Both the position numbers and the translations under genes were made by a program. DNA of 44,605 nt from Deltaproteobacteria bacterium Ga0077539. GTDB taxonomy: Bacteria; Myxococcota_A; Polyangia; Polyangiales; Ga0077539. The stretch is from the NCBI GenBank assembly GCA_001465015.1, contig LNEO01000361.1, forward strand, positions 1 to 44,605. The letters run 5' to 3'. The notes beneath the pieces were generated by a model that worked only from the letters and a program-made list of their open reading frames with translations, ran no database searches and was not told where the DNA came from. Shown here piece by piece: positions 36,721 through 44,320 of this stretch (the stretch's first letter is position 1; each line of letters begins with the position of its first letter).

Positions 36721-36775
36721 TCGCGACAACCCTCGCACGATGCGTCGAGCGCGTCTCGGCGTTTGGTGCCTGGAG

Positions 36776-37018
36776 TCATGCATAGTCAGCGCGACGGCGC
36801 GGCGACATACCGAGCCCGTGCTCTTCGAGCTCCGTGTCGAGCTGCGTGCGCGCGATGCCCAAGATGCGCGCGGCTTCGGGGCGGCCGATCGCCTCCCACA
36901 CGGAGAGCATCGCGGCGCTCGAACCGACGAGGGTTCGCTTGTTTTCGTGGGTCGTCTGTGGCGCGGCGGCCGCTGCGCCCATCGCGGTCTCGCCTTTGAC
37001 CACGATCATGGCAGGCAC
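36776..37018 (-). CDS. Small protein with Fis-like helix-turn-helix
   Basis: An 80-residue protein starting with GTG at 37018, preceded by TACGAT 9 nt upstream and no ribosome site. The C-terminal half, SVWEAIGRPEAARILGIART then QLDTELEEHGL, resembles the Fis-type DNA-binding helix-turn-helix found at the end of sigma-54 activators (pattern: R-x-x-A-A-R-x-L-G-I-x-R-x-x-L). The N-terminal 35 residues are Ala/Thr-rich and lack the AAA+ and receiver domains of an activator. It could be a stand-alone DNA-binding protein or the surviving tail of a larger regulator. Confidence 0.5.
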   Translation of the reverse strand: MPAMIVVKGETAMGAAAAAPQTTHENKRTLVGSSAAMLSVWEAIGRPEAARILGIARTQLDTELEEHGLGMSPRRRADYA

Positions 37019-37027
37019 GACCCGGCG

Positions 37028-37033
37028 ATCGTA
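37028..37033 (-). promoter_or_regulatory. Candidate -10 hexamer for a leaderless gene
   Basis: TACGAT on the minus strand lies 9 nt before the GTG at 37018. Confidence 0.3.
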
Positions 37034-37130
37034 GGTGCGTCGCGCACCGTCGAAGATCGACGCACGAGCGCTGGCGGGTCGCCAACCGCAAAGACAGCGC
37101 CCGATCCAGTGCGCGACAGCCCCCCAGCGC

Positions 37131-37664
37131 TCACCCGCGGCTCGGCGACGAGCGTTGTGTGAAGAGCTGCCGTGTCTCGTCGGCCCACGCGATCGTCGCC
37201 TTCGCGTGGAGAACGCCGTAGCGGACGGTGGCCCTCCACAGCGCAGACTCCGCTCGGCCTTCAGCGACGATCACGCGTTCGACCGCTTCGAGCTCGGCGA
37301 GCTTGCGCCGCGCGGACGCTGCCGCCGCGTCGACGAGGGCGAGCGCGCGCCCCTTCGGCAGATGCGCGGCGAAGAAGAGCCGCAACAGCAGCCCGTTGCG
37401 AGGCAGCTGCGGCTCTGGTTCTTCTGCCAGCATCGCGCTCAGCTCGGCGCGTCCACGGCTGGTGATGGCGAAGCGGCCCTCTTTGTCGCGCTTGACCAGC
37501 CCCTCAGCTTCGAGCGCCGTCAGTGTCGGATAGATCTGCCCGAAGCTCTCGTGCCAGAAGTGCCCGAGCGTCTCGATGATCGCGCTGCGAACGCCATAGC
37601 CCGTGGCGGGCTCCGTCGCCAGCGCACCCAGGACAGAGAGGCGAGTCTGTGAACGACGGCGCAT
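37131..37664 (-). CDS. PadR family transcriptional regulator
   Basis: A 177-residue protein. The N-terminal winged helix has the PadR pattern: LSVLGALATEPATGYGVRS, then SFGQIYPTLTALEAEGLVKR and FAITSRGRAEL. The C-terminal half is a helical domain (RKLAELEAVERVIVAEGRAE), typical for the PadR dimer. Such proteins repress neighbouring transport or stress genes until a ligand or partner releases them. The gene is divergent from the small membrane-protein gene at 37704, and the gap contains a dyad that overlaps that gene's start, so it probably represses it and itself. Confidence 0.9.
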   Translation of the reverse strand: MRRRSQTRLSVLGALATEPATGYGVRSAIIETLGHFWHESFGQIYPTLTALEAEGLVKRDKEGRFAITSRGRAELSAMLAEEPEPQLPRNGLLLRLFFAAHLPKGRALALVDAAAASARRKLAELEAVERVIVAEGRAESALWRATVRYGVLHAKATIAWADETRQLFTQRSSPSRG

Positions 37665-37686
37665 GCCTTGACCCTACCTCACTGGC

Positions 37687-37705
37687 AGATATATCTAACA
37701 GATAT
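37687..37705. promoter_or_regulatory. Dyad operator candidate for the PadR regulator
   Basis: ATATCTAACAGATAT (37691-37705) is a perfect 6-bp inverted repeat with a 3-bp spacer, and AGATATATCT (37687-37696) is an overlapping palindrome. The dyad runs into the ATG at 37704, so binding would block that gene's start. The AT-rich site stands out from GC-rich surroundings. Confidence 0.6.
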
Positions 37706-38102
37706 GCGTCAACGAATTTGGATTCAGCGCGTGGTTGTCGGGCTGCTCGTTGTTGTCGCAGCCTTTCAGGCGGCGCTCGCGCTGGGCGCGCCGTGGGGGG
37801 CGATCGCGTGGGGCGGAGCGAATCGCGGAGTGCTCCCCACGTCGCTGCGCGCGGCCAGCGCGAGCGCGATCATCGTGTACTCGGCGATCATCGGGCTGGT
37901 TCTTCGCGAGCCCTTCGCTCCGCGCGTGCTGCGGACGTTGTATGCGGGTCTGGCGGCGCTGTTCGCGGTCGCCACGATCGCCAACGCGATCTCTCGATCG
38001 ACGCCAGAGCGGGGATGGGCGCCGGTGGCGGCGATGATCGCGATCGGGTTCGCGCTGCTGGGGCGCAGGGGCGAATCGGCGAGCGCCGCTCTCGCTCGTT
38101 GA
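37704..38102 (+). CDS. Small four-TM membrane protein, probable PadR target
   Basis: A 132-residue protein. The ATG at 37704 gives a short basic N-terminus and four hydrophobic helices (VVVGLLVVVAAFQAALAL; SASAIIVYSAIIGLVL; LRTLYAGLAALFAVATIA; APVAAMIAIGFALLG). No family was recognised. It is divergent from the PadR gene, with only the dyad between them, a common arrangement for PadR-regulated membrane proteins. It overlaps the decayed YdeI/OmdA sequence on the other strand. Confidence 0.7.
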   Translation: MRQRIWIQRVVVGLLVVVAAFQAALALGAPWGAIAWGGANRGVLPTSLRAASASAIIVYSAIIGLVLREPFAPRVLRTLYAGLAALFAVATIANAISRSTPERGWAPVAAMIAIGFALLGRRGESASAALAR

Positions 38103-38487
38103 GTCCGCGGCCTGCGAGGATGGCTTCGGCGCACTTGTCCACGCGACGCGCGGGGGTCTCGCTCTGCCTGGCGCCGGTGAGGTGGATCCAATGGCTGCGA
38201 CGCCGCCCAGGCGCGAGCGCCTCGAACGCGCGTCGCAGGTCCGGGTCCACCTCGAACCGCCGCTCCAACTCCATCGGAACGGGCTCAGCCTCCGCGCTCT
38301 TGGCCACCTTCACGCCCGCGCGCTCGAGGGCGATGGCCTGCTCGATGAAGCGCAGGGCGATCGCACGCCGGGCGAGCGCGTCGTCGAGCGAGCGAAACTT
38401 CATCCATCGAGCGACGCGCGAGTTGGGCCCAGCGCTCTCGAGCGCGCCGTCATGGTCGAGGAGTGCGCCGCCCTTGAAGAAGCTCAG
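38085..38487 (-). pseudogene. Truncated YdeI/OmdA (DUF1801-type) gene
   Basis: Homologous sequence runs LSFFKGGALLDHDGALES, then RVARWMKFRSLDDALARRAI, and the OmdA part PMELERRFEVDPDLRRAFEA and ETPARRVDKCAEAILAGRGL. This is the C-terminal two-thirds of a YdeI/OmpD-associated family protein. The usual N-terminal part of about 75 residues is missing: the frame is closed upstream by a stop, and the only start codons are an internal ATG at 38403 or a CTG overlapping the neighbour's stop. No stop occurs at the normal end either, so the frame runs on antisense into the membrane-protein gene. It looks decayed. Confidence 0.6.
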
Positions 38488-38711
38488 CCCGGCGAGCGCT
38501 TCGCGTTCTTCTCGGCGATCAGCCGCGCGCGCTCTTCGGGCTCAGCGAGCTTGAACGCTGCGTGCTCTTGTAGCCGCTTGCTCGGGTTCTTCAGGTACGC
38601 CTCGAGCGCAGCTTTGTCTTTCACTCGGTCGAGCGAAGCGATGTGCTTCTCGGACTCGGCGCGGGTAGGAGTGTCGCTCTTCGCGTTCGACGCGTTGTTT
38701 GCCTTGGCCAT
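38484..38711 (-). CDS. Small charged protein of unknown function
   Basis: A 75-residue protein (ATG at 38711; a TTG at 38720 is an alternative). It is helical and highly charged: an Asn/Ser/Lys-rich start (MAKANNASNAKS), then SLDRVKDKAALEAYLKN and HAAFKLAEPEERARLIAEKN. It has no signal peptide or TM. The composition looks like a real protein rather than an antisense frame. Its stop overlaps the start of the truncated YdeI/OmdA sequence. No family was recognised. Confidence 0.5.
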   Translation of the reverse strand: MAKANNASNAKSDTPTRAESEKHIASLDRVKDKAALEAYLKNPSKRLQEHAAFKLAEPEERARLIAEKNAKRSPG

Positions 38712-38720
38712 GGTGATCAA

Positions 38721-39030
38721 TATTTCTAGCCGCCCGTCATCGAGACGGCGGCCGAGAGGTTGGACGATCGGCCCGTCGATGCGCGCGCGAGGCGACGCCG
38801 CGACCGGTGATCAAGCGTGTCAGCTGCGCACGTCCGCGCGGCAAGTCGATCCCGCACCATGGCGCTCGATCCGCGAAAAGCGCAACCCGAAGCCGCCGCG
38901 ACGCCCGCCGCGCGCGTCGTAACTTCCGCCACAGCGCAGCGGTACACGCGACGAGCGAGCCCATGACCTCCGCCGCAACGCCACCGTGGCGCGAGCGTGC
39001 TGGCCTCGTCGTGCTGAGCACCAGCCCGAC
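38721..39030. other. Region without recognised genes
   Basis: This is part of the 540-bp gap between divergent genes (38711 minus, 39254 plus). No coding pattern convinced me. The right part holds the hairpin repeat. Confidence 0.35.
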
Positions 39031-39119
39031 CCAACGCAGCATCGCCTGTGAAAACAGAGGAGATCGCGTCGTGCAGCGCGGCGCGATCTCCTCTGTTTTC
39101 TCAGGCGATGCTGTGTTGG
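39031..39119. repeat. Dispersed repeat, copy F: two 5' modules as an 89-bp inverted repeat
   Basis: The left arm 39031-39068 and right arm 39082-39119 are 38 bp each and match at 36 positions as reverse complements (CCAACGCAGCATCGCCTGTG begins the left arm). The 13-nt loop is TCGTGCAGCGCGG. Both arms equal the 5' module of the dispersed repeat in opposite orientation. The RNA would fold into a long hairpin. The arms are the E subtype (ACAGAGGAG rather than CCAGCGGAG). Confidence 0.93.
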
Positions 39120-39253
39120 CGACGGAAAGACCCTTGCAATCCAAGTCCAAACCAATGCCGCGACTCGGGAAACCTACGACGACCATCGCGGTATTGGTCT
39201 AGAGCTTTCTCTATAGGCGCCGGATCGAAGCGGGGGTGAGATGGATCAGGCCA

Positions 39254-41083
39254 ATGAAAACATACACACAAAAGTACCAGCCAGCTCGATGCGCGACGCA
39301 ATCACCAGCGCGGATCGCCCTGCTGGCGGCATCGAGCACGCTGCTGGGGCTTTGCGCGAGCTGCGCTTCCGCGACAAGTCCGGGACCCGACGTGGTCGAT
39401 GGCTCGATGCAAGACCTCGCGAACACGCCCACGGACACCGCGACGGACATCACCGCGACGGACATCACCGCGACAGACACCGTCGAAGACACGATGTCCA
39501 TCGACGCGACGGACGTGACGAGCGACACGGGCGTCACGACGGACACGGGCTTGGTGGACGATCGGGCCGACACAGGGACACCGCCGCCGGACGTGCGCAC
39601 GGACACGGGCCCCGCTGACTCGTGCGTCGCGCCCCCGTCGGGATCGGACGCGGGCGTCGCGATGGGCAGCTGCGCGATGAACAACGGCGGCTGCAGCAAC
39701 TTCGCGACGTGCCAGCAGCTCTGCGGCGGAATGCGTCAGTGCGTGTGCAGCAGCGGGCTCACCCTCGGCGCGGACGGAACCTCGTGCAGCGGTCTGATTC
39801 TCGTGAGCAAGACGAGCATCACGGCGCCCGGAACGAACTCTGCGACCTCGAGCTTCGACGTATCGCTCACGCGCACAGGCCGTCGCGTCGCGTGGTCGTC
39901 CATTGTCGAACCCGCCCTGAGCAACGCGCGATGCTACGCAGCGGACCTCGCGACGAACACGATCACCGAGATCGGGCTGACGCGCGACTCGATGGGTCGC
40001 GAGCGCCGCGCGGAATCGTGCTTCAACTCGCTCGTCACCGAAGACGGAAACCGAGCGCTCTTTCTCACACGCGGTCTGCACCCGGCAGACGCAGAGGGCC
40101 CGCCGATGCCAGCGTGGCCGAGCTCGATCCTCGCTCGTACCGTGTGGCCTTACTACCGCGACAGCGGTGGAGCGCCGAACCGCGTGAACACCTGGCAGCA
40201 CCTTGCACCGTCACAACTCCACGAAGAGAACTTCAATCTCTTTCGCTTCTCGCGCGACGGTCAGCGCATGGCGTTCTCGACGCGCACGCAGGTGGATCCG
40301 GTGCTCCGGCCAGGCGACACCATGGACTTCTATTCGGCGTCGATCCCGATTCGGCCGCTCGAGCCCTCCTACGAAAACGTCGTCAGCGGGACACGAACGA
40401 TCGCGCCGTTCGGCGCGGGCATCTCCAACTCGCGTGACTTCGACCTGTGCGGCGACAGCAACACGATGGTGTTCGGAACTGGTCGCCGCCCGGTGACAGA
40501 AACTCACCCGGGGACCGACATCTTCCTCCGCCGCTTCGGCTCGAACATGCCCGGGACTCCCACAATCAACGTCTCGCCGGACTCTGGCAGCAGCGGCGAC
40601 TCGCGTTGGCCGACGGCCTCGCTCGACGGAAGCGTGGCGTGCTTCGCGACGACGTCGCCGACGTTCGGCGTGGCCTCCGCGGGCGAGTACGTCTTCTCGG
40701 TGCGCTCGGGCAGCACGTACACAGTGATTCGTCCGTCGCCTCCCATCCCCGCAGGCGACCAGTTCGCCAACAGTTTGTCCGACGATGGAACACGCGTTGT
40801 CTTGGCGACGCGCGGGGCCTTTGCGATCGCGGGTCAGCCCGCAGATACCAACAGCGCCACCGACTACTACCTCTTCGACATCTCGAATCCAGCCATGGCC
40901 CGCGCCATTCAACGGGTGAACCTCACGCGCAGCGGCGATCAAGCGGTGGCCACGCACATGGGCCTCACCCAAGTGCGCATCTCGGGTGACGGAAACGCGG
41001 TGGGCTTCATCACCAATCAACCGCTCGTTCCCGAGGACGTCAACGGCGCAGGCCCAGACTTGTACGTCCGCGTGTTTCGCTGA
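39254..41083 (+). CDS. Secreted protein with Asp-Thr linker, EGF-like module and propeller-like domain
   Basis: About 609 residues from ATG at 39254; GTG at 39236 in the same frame would add 6. The N-terminus has a basic stretch and a hydrophobic core (ARIALLAASSTLLGL) followed by several Cys (CASCAS), so it is exported and possibly lipidated. An Asp/Thr-rich linker of about 80 residues follows, with repeated ATDITATDI. The module SCAMNNGGCSNFATCQQLC, then CVCSSGLTLGADGTSC is EGF-like. The remainder contains repeated strand-turn units with RVAWSS, NLFRFSRDGQRMAFST and SLDGSVACFAT, as in TolB/PD40-type propellers. It is likely an exposed surface protein. Confidence 0.78.
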   Translation: MKTYTQKYQPARCATQSPARIALLAASSTLLGLCASCASATSPGPDVVDGSMQDLANTPTDTATDITATDITATDTVEDTMSIDATDVTSDTGVTTDTGLVDDRADTGTPPPDVRTDTGPADSCVAPPSGSDAGVAMGSCAMNNGGCSNFATCQQLCGGMRQCVCSSGLTLGADGTSCSGLILVSKTSITAPGTNSATSSFDVSLTRTGRRVAWSSIVEPALSNARCYAADLATNTITEIGLTRDSMGRERRAESCFNSLVTEDGNRALFLTRGLHPADAEGPPMPAWPSSILARTVWPYYRDSGGAPNRVNTWQHLAPSQLHEENFNLFRFSRDGQRMAFSTRTQVDPVLRPGDTMDFYSASIPIRPLEPSYENVVSGTRTIAPFGAGISNSRDFDLCGDSNTMVFGTGRRPVTETHPGTDIFLRRFGSNMPGTPTINVSPDSGSSGDSRWPTASLDGSVACFATTSPTFGVASAGEYVFSVRSGSTYTVIRPSPPIPAGDQFANSLSDDGTRVVLATRGAFAIAGQPADTNSATDYYLFDISNPAMARAIQRVNLTRSGDQAVATHMGLTQVRISGDGNAVGFITNQPLVPEDVNGAGPDLYVRVFR

Positions 41084-41249
41084 TCGACCGCGGAAGCGTT
41101 CGCTGCGCGCGCCGGCGCAGCGAGACTTCTCCAACGATCCGTGGGAGATGTCCCGCTCGACGCACGCGGTGATCGCGGGGTCTTCGCCGCGGGCAATTTC
41201 GGACGGCGATGGCGCTCGTCGCGCCCCTCGCGCAGCGCTCACCGTCGTG
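41084..41249. other. Intergenic region without recognised features
   Basis: This stretch follows the EGF/propeller gene. A GCGCGCCGGCGC palindrome near 41115 could be part of a terminator, but there is no T-run. Confidence 0.3.
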
Positions 41250-41390
41250 TCACTGGGAGTGTGCGCAGCTCGCGGCGGTCTCGCCGTTGTTGCACTGGCC
41301 GTCGGCGTTGCATGCGCACGCGAGCAGCACGCGGGTCTCGCCTGGATCGAGCGTGACGTTCGACACGCGCGCCGGTGAGCTCGCAGTGCG
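41250..41390 (-). pseudogene. Possible C-terminal fragment of a Cys-rich exported protein
   Basis: On the minus strand a short frame reads NVTLDPGETRVLLACACN, then ADGQCNNGETAASCAHSQ and a stop at 41250. The Cys and Asn-Gly-Glu-Thr pattern is like that of secreted Cys modules elsewhere in this window. Upstream, the frame becomes non-coding and overlaps the plus-strand lipoprotein at 41488. It may be a gene remnant or chance. Confidence 0.3.
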
Positions 41391-41473
41391 GCGCGGACCA
41401 CGATGGGCACGGAGGACTCCCGCTTCGATCTCGCCGCGCTGGTCGCTCAGGAGACATCGCAGCGCTTCCGAAG

Positions 41474-41479
41474 TAGTGT
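41474..41479 (+). promoter_or_regulatory. Candidate -10 hexamer for a leaderless gene
   Basis: TAGTGT lies 8 nt before the ATG at 41488, which has no Shine-Dalgarno sequence. Confidence 0.3.
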
Positions 41480-41487
41480 CGCGTCTG

Positions 41488-41862
41488 ATGAGACGCTTCA
41501 CGGGACTCGCATTCACTGCGCTTGCGGTGTGCTTTGCCGGTTGCGGCAACGCGATGATCTTCAGCTGCAAGCCTGCCTTCTCGTCACTCGAGAACAGCTC
41601 GACGTGCGTCGAGTATGCCAACGGTTGGACGTGGGAGCAGGCTCGTATGTTTTGTGGGCAGGTGATGTCCATCGCTGAGCAGGCCCACTGTTCGCGCGCC
41701 AACGTGATCGGCGGATGCCGCTCCGTCGAGACGACGGGGTTCGTGCCGCGGGGCGCGACGACGACGATCTGGTTCGCGTCCGGCGCAGGTCCGATGCTGA
41801 CCCCCGAGCAGGTCTCGACGCACTGCGCGTCGATGCCGGGGTACGTGTTCGTTCGGCGATGA
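41488..41862 (+). CDS. Small Cys-rich lipoprotein
   Basis: A 124-residue protein. The signal peptide (RRFTGLAFTALAVCFAGC) ends in a good lipobox, with Cys19 the likely lipidated residue. Six further Cys (IFSCKPAF, STCVEYA, MFCGQVM, AHCSRAN, GGCRSVE, THCASMP) suggest three disulphides in a compact extracytoplasmic domain. The tail is FVRR. No family was recognised. It is followed by repeat copy D. Confidence 0.7.
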   Translation: MRRFTGLAFTALAVCFAGCGNAMIFSCKPAFSSLENSSTCVEYANGWTWEQARMFCGQVMSIAEQAHCSRANVIGGCRSVETTGFVPRGATTTIWFASGAGPMLTPEQVSTHCASMPGYVFVRR

Positions 41863-41980
41863 ATGGGTGTGGATGCACCGCACGTTCGACGGGCGATCGG
41901 CGCGCGAGCGCCGAAGGATGACCGTCACGCGTCCGCAGAAAATGGACATCCAACGTCGGTCGGTGCACGCGAGAGCCGAC

Positions 41981-42088
41981 GGCGGCGCGGCAACAACGGC
42001 CGGAGGACGGCGGCGAGGAAACGGTCGATCGCTCCCACGCCAGCCGACCGGCGGTCCACTGAACGCGATTGGATGGATTGTCCTCCCG
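41981..42088 (+). repeat. Dispersed repeat, copy D (3' module only)
   Basis: It begins GGCGGCGCGGCAACAACGG and ends GAACGCGATTGGATG followed by TCCTCCCG. It matches copy A most closely. It lies 23 bp downstream of the stop of the minus-strand gene 42111-44090. Confidence 0.88.
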
Positions 42089-42110
42089 CTCGAACACACG
42101 TTTTCAACCG

Positions 42111-44090
42111 CTACCGCGTCGGCGCTGCGGGGCGCAGCCCGACCCTCGGGACGAGCTCGTACACCGCCCCGCAACCGGGCGCGCGCGCGCCGCGCAGCAG
42201 CCGTCGCTCGTGCGGGACCCGCATCATCATCGCGGCCATCTCGCAGTCCATCGTCGATCCGTTGCTCAGTCGACAGCAGTCTGGTCCGACCGGCATCGGG
42301 GCGCTGGACTCGACCAGCTCCAGCGCTCCGGCGTGGCTCTCGAGCTGCGCGTGAACGCTGCGGCCAGAGGCGCCGCGGCCCACCGTGGCGACCAGCTCGA
42401 GGTCCAGCGTGTTCGAGCCGTCGCGCTGGGGGTGGTCGCACGCGCACACGAAGGCGAGGTCCGCGCTCAGGTCGTTGGCGGTCCACAGCGTCTGTCGTCG
42501 CGCGCGCGGCGGCGCGAGCTCGAGCGTCCTCAGGCCGATCAGCGCGCGAGAGATCCGCACCGCGCGCAGCGAGCGGGAGCAGCCGACGTCGATGCATCGG
42601 GCGTTTCCTGCGGCCGCGTGGAGGTCGGCGTCCATGATGTCGACGCCGTTGCGAGGCGCCCGCGCGTAGCGAAAGCGCGCCCAGGCAGCGCTGTATCGTC
42701 GACCGCCGCCGTTGCGCGTTGGCACCTCGACGGTGAGGTCCTGCGCGTTGCTCTGCGCGCGTTCGCAGCTCGCGCCGAGGCCAGTCTGGTCGTCGAAGCG
42801 CGCCTCGCCGTCGCTCGACCAGATGCGCGAGATCGTGCGAACGGGCGCGTCGAGCAGGTGCACGAACACGCCGTTCGCAGGGCATTCGACAGAGAACGTC
42901 TCGCCATCAACGGCCGTCGCCCGCAGCGAGAACGGCTCTGTTCGACCGGCGCCGAGCAGAGAGAATCCAACGGCTCGCGACGGCTGCGCGTGGTCCCATC
43001 GCAGCTCGACGCCGGGCGCGAAGGTCGAATGCACCGTCGCGATCAGCGCCGAGGGCGGCGCGGTCACGTGCATGGCGCTCGGCGAAGCCGGCGCTCGATC
43101 GACGCGAGGCCCTCGGCCGATCGTCACGGTGAGCGAGGCGCGGCTGCGCGTGTCGCCGGTGGTCCAGTCGGCGGGCGGACGAGCGTCGACCGAGCGTGTT
43201 CCTGCTGCGTCGAGCTCGATGCAGCAGGCCTCGCGGCCGTCGTGCACGCGCGCGCAGCGGCTCGCCGAGGTGATCCCGAAGCCACGCAAAAACGCAGCGC
43301 TGGTCTCGCGATATCGCAGCGGGTCCGTGATGATCCAGCGCTGCCCCGCGCGCTGCGTCGGCGCGCGATCGCCCTCCGAGAGCGCGCAGCGCGGGCCCAG
43401 CGCGACGCGAACGCCGCGAACCAGGAGCGCGTCCGGCGGCGCGCTGCGGATTTCGCGAGGCAAATACCGGGTGATCCTCTCGGGGATCGCGCGTCGGTCG
43501 ACGACGATCACCGCCGCGTCCCGTGACAGCGCCGGCACCGCGAGCGCGAACGGCGCGAGCGCGAGCGCGAGCCACGTGCTGAGCCAGCCTGCGACGGGCG
43601 CGAGCGCGACGAGCGCGGTGACGATGTCCGCGAGATTGCGCGCCGCCGAGGGTGATCCGTCGGCGAGGCGCGTGTGCTGCACCCAAGCGGCGCAGAGCGC
43701 CAGCGCGGCGAGGGCGACCGCGCCTTCGATCGCGCGGAGACCAGGGCGCCGCGCGAGGATGGTCGCGACGAGCTCGAAGGCTTCTCCGCTTGGGTTTTGT
43801 GCGGGAGAACGCAGGTGTGGCGCGGCGGGCTTCGAGCGCAGGACGCGCAGCGATTCGTGCTGCGCGCGCCCGCGCGAGAGGGCGGCCCTTTCGATGCGCA
43901 GGGCGAGCGCGTCGTCGTGGGCGCGCAGGTCCGTGGCGTCGCGCTCTGCGACGATGGTTCCGTCGTCGAACGTGACGCGGACGCTGGCGGTCGGGGCGAG
44001 CCCTACGAAGCGCAGCTCGAGGTCAGCGCTCGCGGTGATCGCCGTGCGTCGGGGTCGTTCTGGCTCGATTCGAACAATAGTTGCGCGCAA
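42111..44090 (-). CDS. Membrane-anchored protein of unknown function
   Basis: A 659-residue protein beginning with TTG at 44090; GGAGG lies 5 nt upstream and supports this rare start. The N-terminal 100 residues are soluble and beta-rich (LELRFVGLAPTASVRVTF). Two adjacent TM helices follow (about residues 122-145 and 160-190: AIEGAVALAALALCAAWV, APVAGWLSTWLALALAP). The C-terminal 450 residues contain beta-rich segments and scattered Cys (SRCARVHDGREACCIELD, VFVHLLDAPVRT, CIDVGCSRSL, DCCRLSNGSTMDCEM). No family was recognised. The stop is 23 bp before repeat copy D. Confidence 0.65.
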   Translation of the reverse strand: MRATIVRIEPERPRRTAITASADLELRFVGLAPTASVRVTFDDGTIVAERDATDLRAHDDALALRIERAALSRGRAQHESLRVLRSKPAAPHLRSPAQNPSGEAFELVATILARRPGLRAIEGAVALAALALCAAWVQHTRLADGSPSAARNLADIVTALVALAPVAGWLSTWLALALAPFALAVPALSRDAAVIVVDRRAIPERITRYLPREIRSAPPDALLVRGVRVALGPRCALSEGDRAPTQRAGQRWIITDPLRYRETSAAFLRGFGITSASRCARVHDGREACCIELDAAGTRSVDARPPADWTTGDTRSRASLTVTIGRGPRVDRAPASPSAMHVTAPPSALIATVHSTFAPGVELRWDHAQPSRAVGFSLLGAGRTEPFSLRATAVDGETFSVECPANGVFVHLLDAPVRTISRIWSSDGEARFDDQTGLGASCERAQSNAQDLTVEVPTRNGGGRRYSAAWARFRYARAPRNGVDIMDADLHAAAGNARCIDVGCSRSLRAVRISRALIGLRTLELAPPRARRQTLWTANDLSADLAFVCACDHPQRDGSNTLDLELVATVGRGASGRSVHAQLESHAGALELVESSAPMPVGPDCCRLSNGSTMDCEMAAMMMRVPHERRLLRGARAPGCGAVYELVPRVGLRPAAPTR

Positions 44091-44192
44091 CGCGTCCTCC
44101 TCGTCGACGCGATCGTCGCGCGGCGCACAGGGCGCACGACGACAGCGTCAGTGCTGATGAACGATCCCATGCTGCCGAGGAAGTCGACCGCA

Positions 44193-44320
44193 GCCAACAG
44201 AGTATCGCCCGAGAAACCAGCGGAGATCGCGTCGTGCAGCGCGGCGGCACGATCGCGGCGCGGCCACGACGGGCGGAGGACGGCGGCGAGGAAGCGGTCG
44301 ATCACTCCCCCGTCAGCCGC
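44193..44320 (+). repeat. Dispersed repeat, copy G (3' end missing)
   Basis: It starts GCCAACAGAGTATCGCCCG and follows the full element up to CCCCGTCAGCCG, then diverges before the terminal GATTGGATG. The middle differs from B and C (GGCACGATCGCGGCGCGG). Confidence 0.87.

Noticed and set aside
42069..44157. Long plus-strand frames opposite the gene 42111-44090
   Set aside because: No domain or start signals; the minus-strand gene has TM helices and a good ribosome site.
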